Positions 5,510 to 6,735 of a stretch of 6,735 bases of DNA are shown here, in pieces. The position numbers were made by a program, and so were the translations under genes. Position 1 is the stretch's first letter; each line of letters opens with the position of its first letter. Under the pieces are notes generated by a model. It worked only from the letters and a program-made list of their open reading frames with translations, made no database searches and was not told the origin of the DNA. Origin of the DNA: Clostridia bacterium (GTDB taxonomy: Bacteria; Bacillota; Clostridia; Oscillospirales; Butyricicoccaceae); NCBI GenBank assembly GCA_017396925.1, contig JAFQKM010000238.1:1-6735 (forward strand), written 5' to 3'.

Positions 5510-6460
5510 ATGAAACTGATCGCACCCGATTATTATAAAGACTTCAAGTGTATTGCCGGCGCCTGTCGGCACAGCTGCTGCATTGGTTGGGAGATCGATG
5601 TCGATCCCGATACGCTGGCCTATTACCATACCGTCGAAGGGCCTCTGGCCGAGCGCCTGCAGAAGGGCATCGATGAAAGTGCCGATCCGCCCCATTTTAT
5701 TCTTGGAGCGTACGAGCGCTGTCCGTTCCTCAACAGAGAGGGCCTGTGCGACCTGATCCTCGGCCTGGGAGAGGGCAGCCTTTGCCAGATCTGCCGTGAC
5801 CATCCGCGTTTCCGCAGTTTTCTTTCCGACCGCACCGAGATCGGCCTGGGCCTCTGCTGTGAAGCGGCGGGAGAGCTGATTTTGAAGCGGAGCGAAAGAA
5901 CGGTGCTGGTCGAACTGGAAGACGATGACGGAGATCAGCTGCTGCATGAGGCCGACCGTTCTATGCTGGATTGGCGCCGGGAGCTGACCGAGATGGCCCA
6001 GGATCGCAGCCGATCGATCGAAGACCGCGCCGAGGATATTCTCGAAACTGCCCAGATCTCGCTGGAAGGCCGCAGCCTTGCCGAGTGGGCCGAGATTTAC
6101 CTCGAACTGGAACGCCTGGAAGGCAGCTGGACCGACCGTCTCTGTGAACTGCGCGACATTGATCTGCAGGATGCCTCTGAGCTCGATACGCCCGAATGGG
6201 AGATCGCCTTCGAGCAGCTGCTGGTCTATTTCCTCTACCGTCATCTGCCCGGCGCGCTGGACGATGGCGATTACGAGGGACGTGCCGCCTTTGCTGTATT
6301 GAGCTATCGGATCATCCGTGCCCTCTGCCGCGTTCATGCCGTCCTGCACGGCAGCATCACCCTCGATGATCTGGTCGAGATCGCGCGCCAGTATTCGGCC
6401 GAGGTAGAATACTCAGACGAGAATTGCGGCATTTTGCTCGATGCTCTCTTCGAAGCATAA
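5510..6460 (+). CDS. FliB-like cysteine-rich protein (flagellin lysine-N-methylase family)
   Basis: A 316-residue soluble protein. The first 120 residues hold ten cysteines in the FliB pattern: C14, C19, C23-C24 (CIAGACRHSCCIGWEID), C71 (ERCPFL), C80 (GLCDL), C92 and C95 (LCQICRDHPRF) and C116-C117 (GLGLCCEAAGELIL). From family knowledge, FliB methylates lysines on flagellin in enteric bacteria, and the cysteines are thought to hold a metal or iron-sulfur centre. The C-terminal part is acidic and helical-looking (ELERLEGSWTDRL; YFLYRHLPGALDDGDYEGRAAFAVLSYRIIRAL) and varies in the family. It is shorter than the roughly 400-residue enteric FliB. No flagellar gene lies in the window, so the substrate may not be flagellin. 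A consensus ribosome site fixes the start, and it is a single-gene unit with its own terminator. Confidence 0.82.
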   Translation: MKLIAPDYYKDFKCIAGACRHSCCIGWEIDVDPDTLAYYHTVEGPLAERLQKGIDESADPPHFILGAYERCPFLNREGLCDLILGLGEGSLCQICRDHPRFRSFLSDRTEIGLGLCCEAAGELILKRSERTVLVELEDDDGDQLLHEADRSMLDWRRELTEMAQDRSRSIEDRAEDILETAQISLEGRSLAEWAEIYLELERLEGSWTDRLCELRDIDLQDASELDTPEWEIAFEQLLVYFLYRHLPGALDDGDYEGRAAFAVLSYRIIRALCRVHAVLHGSITLDDLVEIARQYSAEVEYSDENCGILLDALFEA

Positions 6461-6473
6461 CGAGAAGAAAAAT

Positions 6474-6509
6474 CATACCCATGACCAAAAGTGGTCATGG
6501 GTATTTTTT
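6474..6509 (+). terminator. Rho-independent terminator of the FliB-like gene
   Basis: ATACCCATGACC (6475-6486) pairs perfectly with GGTCATGGGTAT (6493-6504); A6487 and T6492 can add a further pair, leaving the loop AAAG. Six T residues follow (6504-6509). It begins 14 bases after the stop codon. Confidence 0.92.
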
Positions 6510-6680
6510 ATGCCCGATTTTCGCAAATTTACACCGAAAAATGGGTGTGGTATTAGTAAATACTTATGGTTCCGACAATGTCAAAATTGCGGTTTTTCTG
6601 CTTTCGCAAAGTGTCCCTTTTGCGAAAGGATTTACGGGTTACATAAAGGTAATGTTTGGGAGCCGCATATGAGCTTCTAA
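6510..6680 (+). CDS. Doubtful 56-residue cysteine-rich mini-ORF
   Basis: The frame reads MPDFRKFTPKNGCGISKYLW and then contains CQNCGFSAFAKCPFCERIYG, a CxxC-x7-CxxC arrangement like a small zinc ribbon. Against a real gene, the ATG abuts the T-run of the preceding terminator, there is no proper ribosome binding site (only GGG 9-10 bases up), and a second frame is open over the same bases. It could be a chance ORF, a remnant of a larger zinc-ribbon gene, or a real small protein. I do not recognise the full sequence. Confidence 0.2.
   Translation: MPDFRKFTPKNGCGISKYLWFRQCQNCGFSAFAKCPFCERIYGLHKGNVWEPHMSF
6572..6597 (+). terminator. Possible second, weak terminator-like hairpin
   Basis: CCG, a bulged A, then CAAT (6572-6579) pairs with ATTGCGG (6586-6592) around the loop GTCAAA, followed by TTTTT (6593-6597). 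The stem is only 7 bp with a bulge. It could back up the strong terminator 63 bases upstream, or be chance in AT-rich sequence. If the mini-ORF is real, this lies inside it. Confidence 0.3.
6601..6628. repeat. 10-bp perfect inverted repeat in the 3' tail
   Basis: CTTTCGCAAA (6601-6610) and TTTGCGAAAG (6619-6628) are exact reverse complements around an 8-base spacer GTGTCCCT. No T-tract follows, so it is not a standard terminator. The 9-base core TTTCGCAAA also occurs in direct orientation at 6519-6527. It could be an operator, an RNA hairpin, or a chance repeat. Confidence 0.5.
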
Positions 6681-6735
6681 GCATAAAGTAAGTCCTTGTT
6701 TTTTCATGTATGGCAAGGCAAAAAAATCTAATAAG
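6681..6735. other. AT-rich right edge without a recognised gene
   Basis: CCTTG (6694-6698) and CAAGG (6714-6718) could pair across a 15-base loop, with an A-run (6720-6726) following on plus. No ribosome binding site, start codon with a plausible frame, or RNA gene could be recognised. It may be the start of the upstream region of a gene outside the window. Confidence 0.3.

Noticed and set aside
5504..6349. A 281-codon open frame on the minus strand, antisense to the FliB-like gene
   Set aside because: The plus strand has a consensus ribosome site, a conserved cysteine pattern and a terminator. The antisense frame has none of these.
6424..6672. An 82-codon plus-strand frame overlapping the end of the FliB-like gene
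   Set aside because: It overlaps the FliB-like coding end and the terminator, and has no ribosome site at its ATGs (including 6541).
6510..6735. Possible riboswitch or small structured RNA in the AT-rich tail
   Set aside because: I compared it by eye with remembered cores of common riboswitches, 6S, SRP and tmRNA and saw no convincing match; only simple hairpins were found.

Overview
The window looks like chromosomal DNA from a Gram-positive Firmicute, most likely a gut Clostridia of the Oscillospirales/Ruminococcaceae type. This is an inference. It rests on strong AAGGAG-type ribosome binding sites, sigma-A-like promoters, moderately GC-rich genes (by eye) separated by AT-rich spacers, a protein with S-layer homology (SLH) domains, and the family types present. 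No phage, transposon, CRISPR array, rRNA or tRNA was seen.

Layout. Bases 1-127 are the 5' end of a leftward gene for a CPA2/Kef-type cation:proton antiporter. A divergent spacer (128-391) carries one promoter for each direction. A rightward DMT/EamA-family transporter (392-1231) follows and ends at a classic terminator. Next is a self-contained two-gene cassette: a small XRE-family regulator (1388-1642) and, 24 bases later, a secreted SLH protein (1667-3535). The cassette is bounded by terminators on both sides. Two related palindromes, one of them a perfect 23-mer, lie just upstream of the regulator. A 14-bp-stem bidirectional terminator (3541-3576) separates it from two convergent leftward genes: a short nitroreductase (3590-4102) and, upstream of it, a MalY/PatB-type PLP C-S lyase/aminotransferase (4176-5384), with a terminator hairpin between them. 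A 125-base divergent spacer with two good promoters leads to a rightward cysteine-rich FliB-like protein (5510-6460) and its terminator. The last 225 bases are AT-rich and hold only a doubtful small cysteine-rich ORF and inverted repeats.

How the genes work together. The one clear functional unit is the regulator plus surface-protein operon: an autoregulated (inferred) switch controlling a cell-wall-anchored protein with an unrecognised ectodomain. The lyase and nitroreductase share a strand and may be partly co-transcribed, with a hairpin reducing read-through. The other genes appear to be independent housekeeping or accessory units. Nothing here proves a new system. The best candidates for a second look are the XRE-SLH cassette with its paired operators, the FliB-like gene with no flagellar genes beside it, and the 3' tail with a CxxC-x7-CxxC mini-ORF. 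Start codons for four genes were chosen downstream of the longest possible ORF, on ribosome binding sites, promoters and family alignment.
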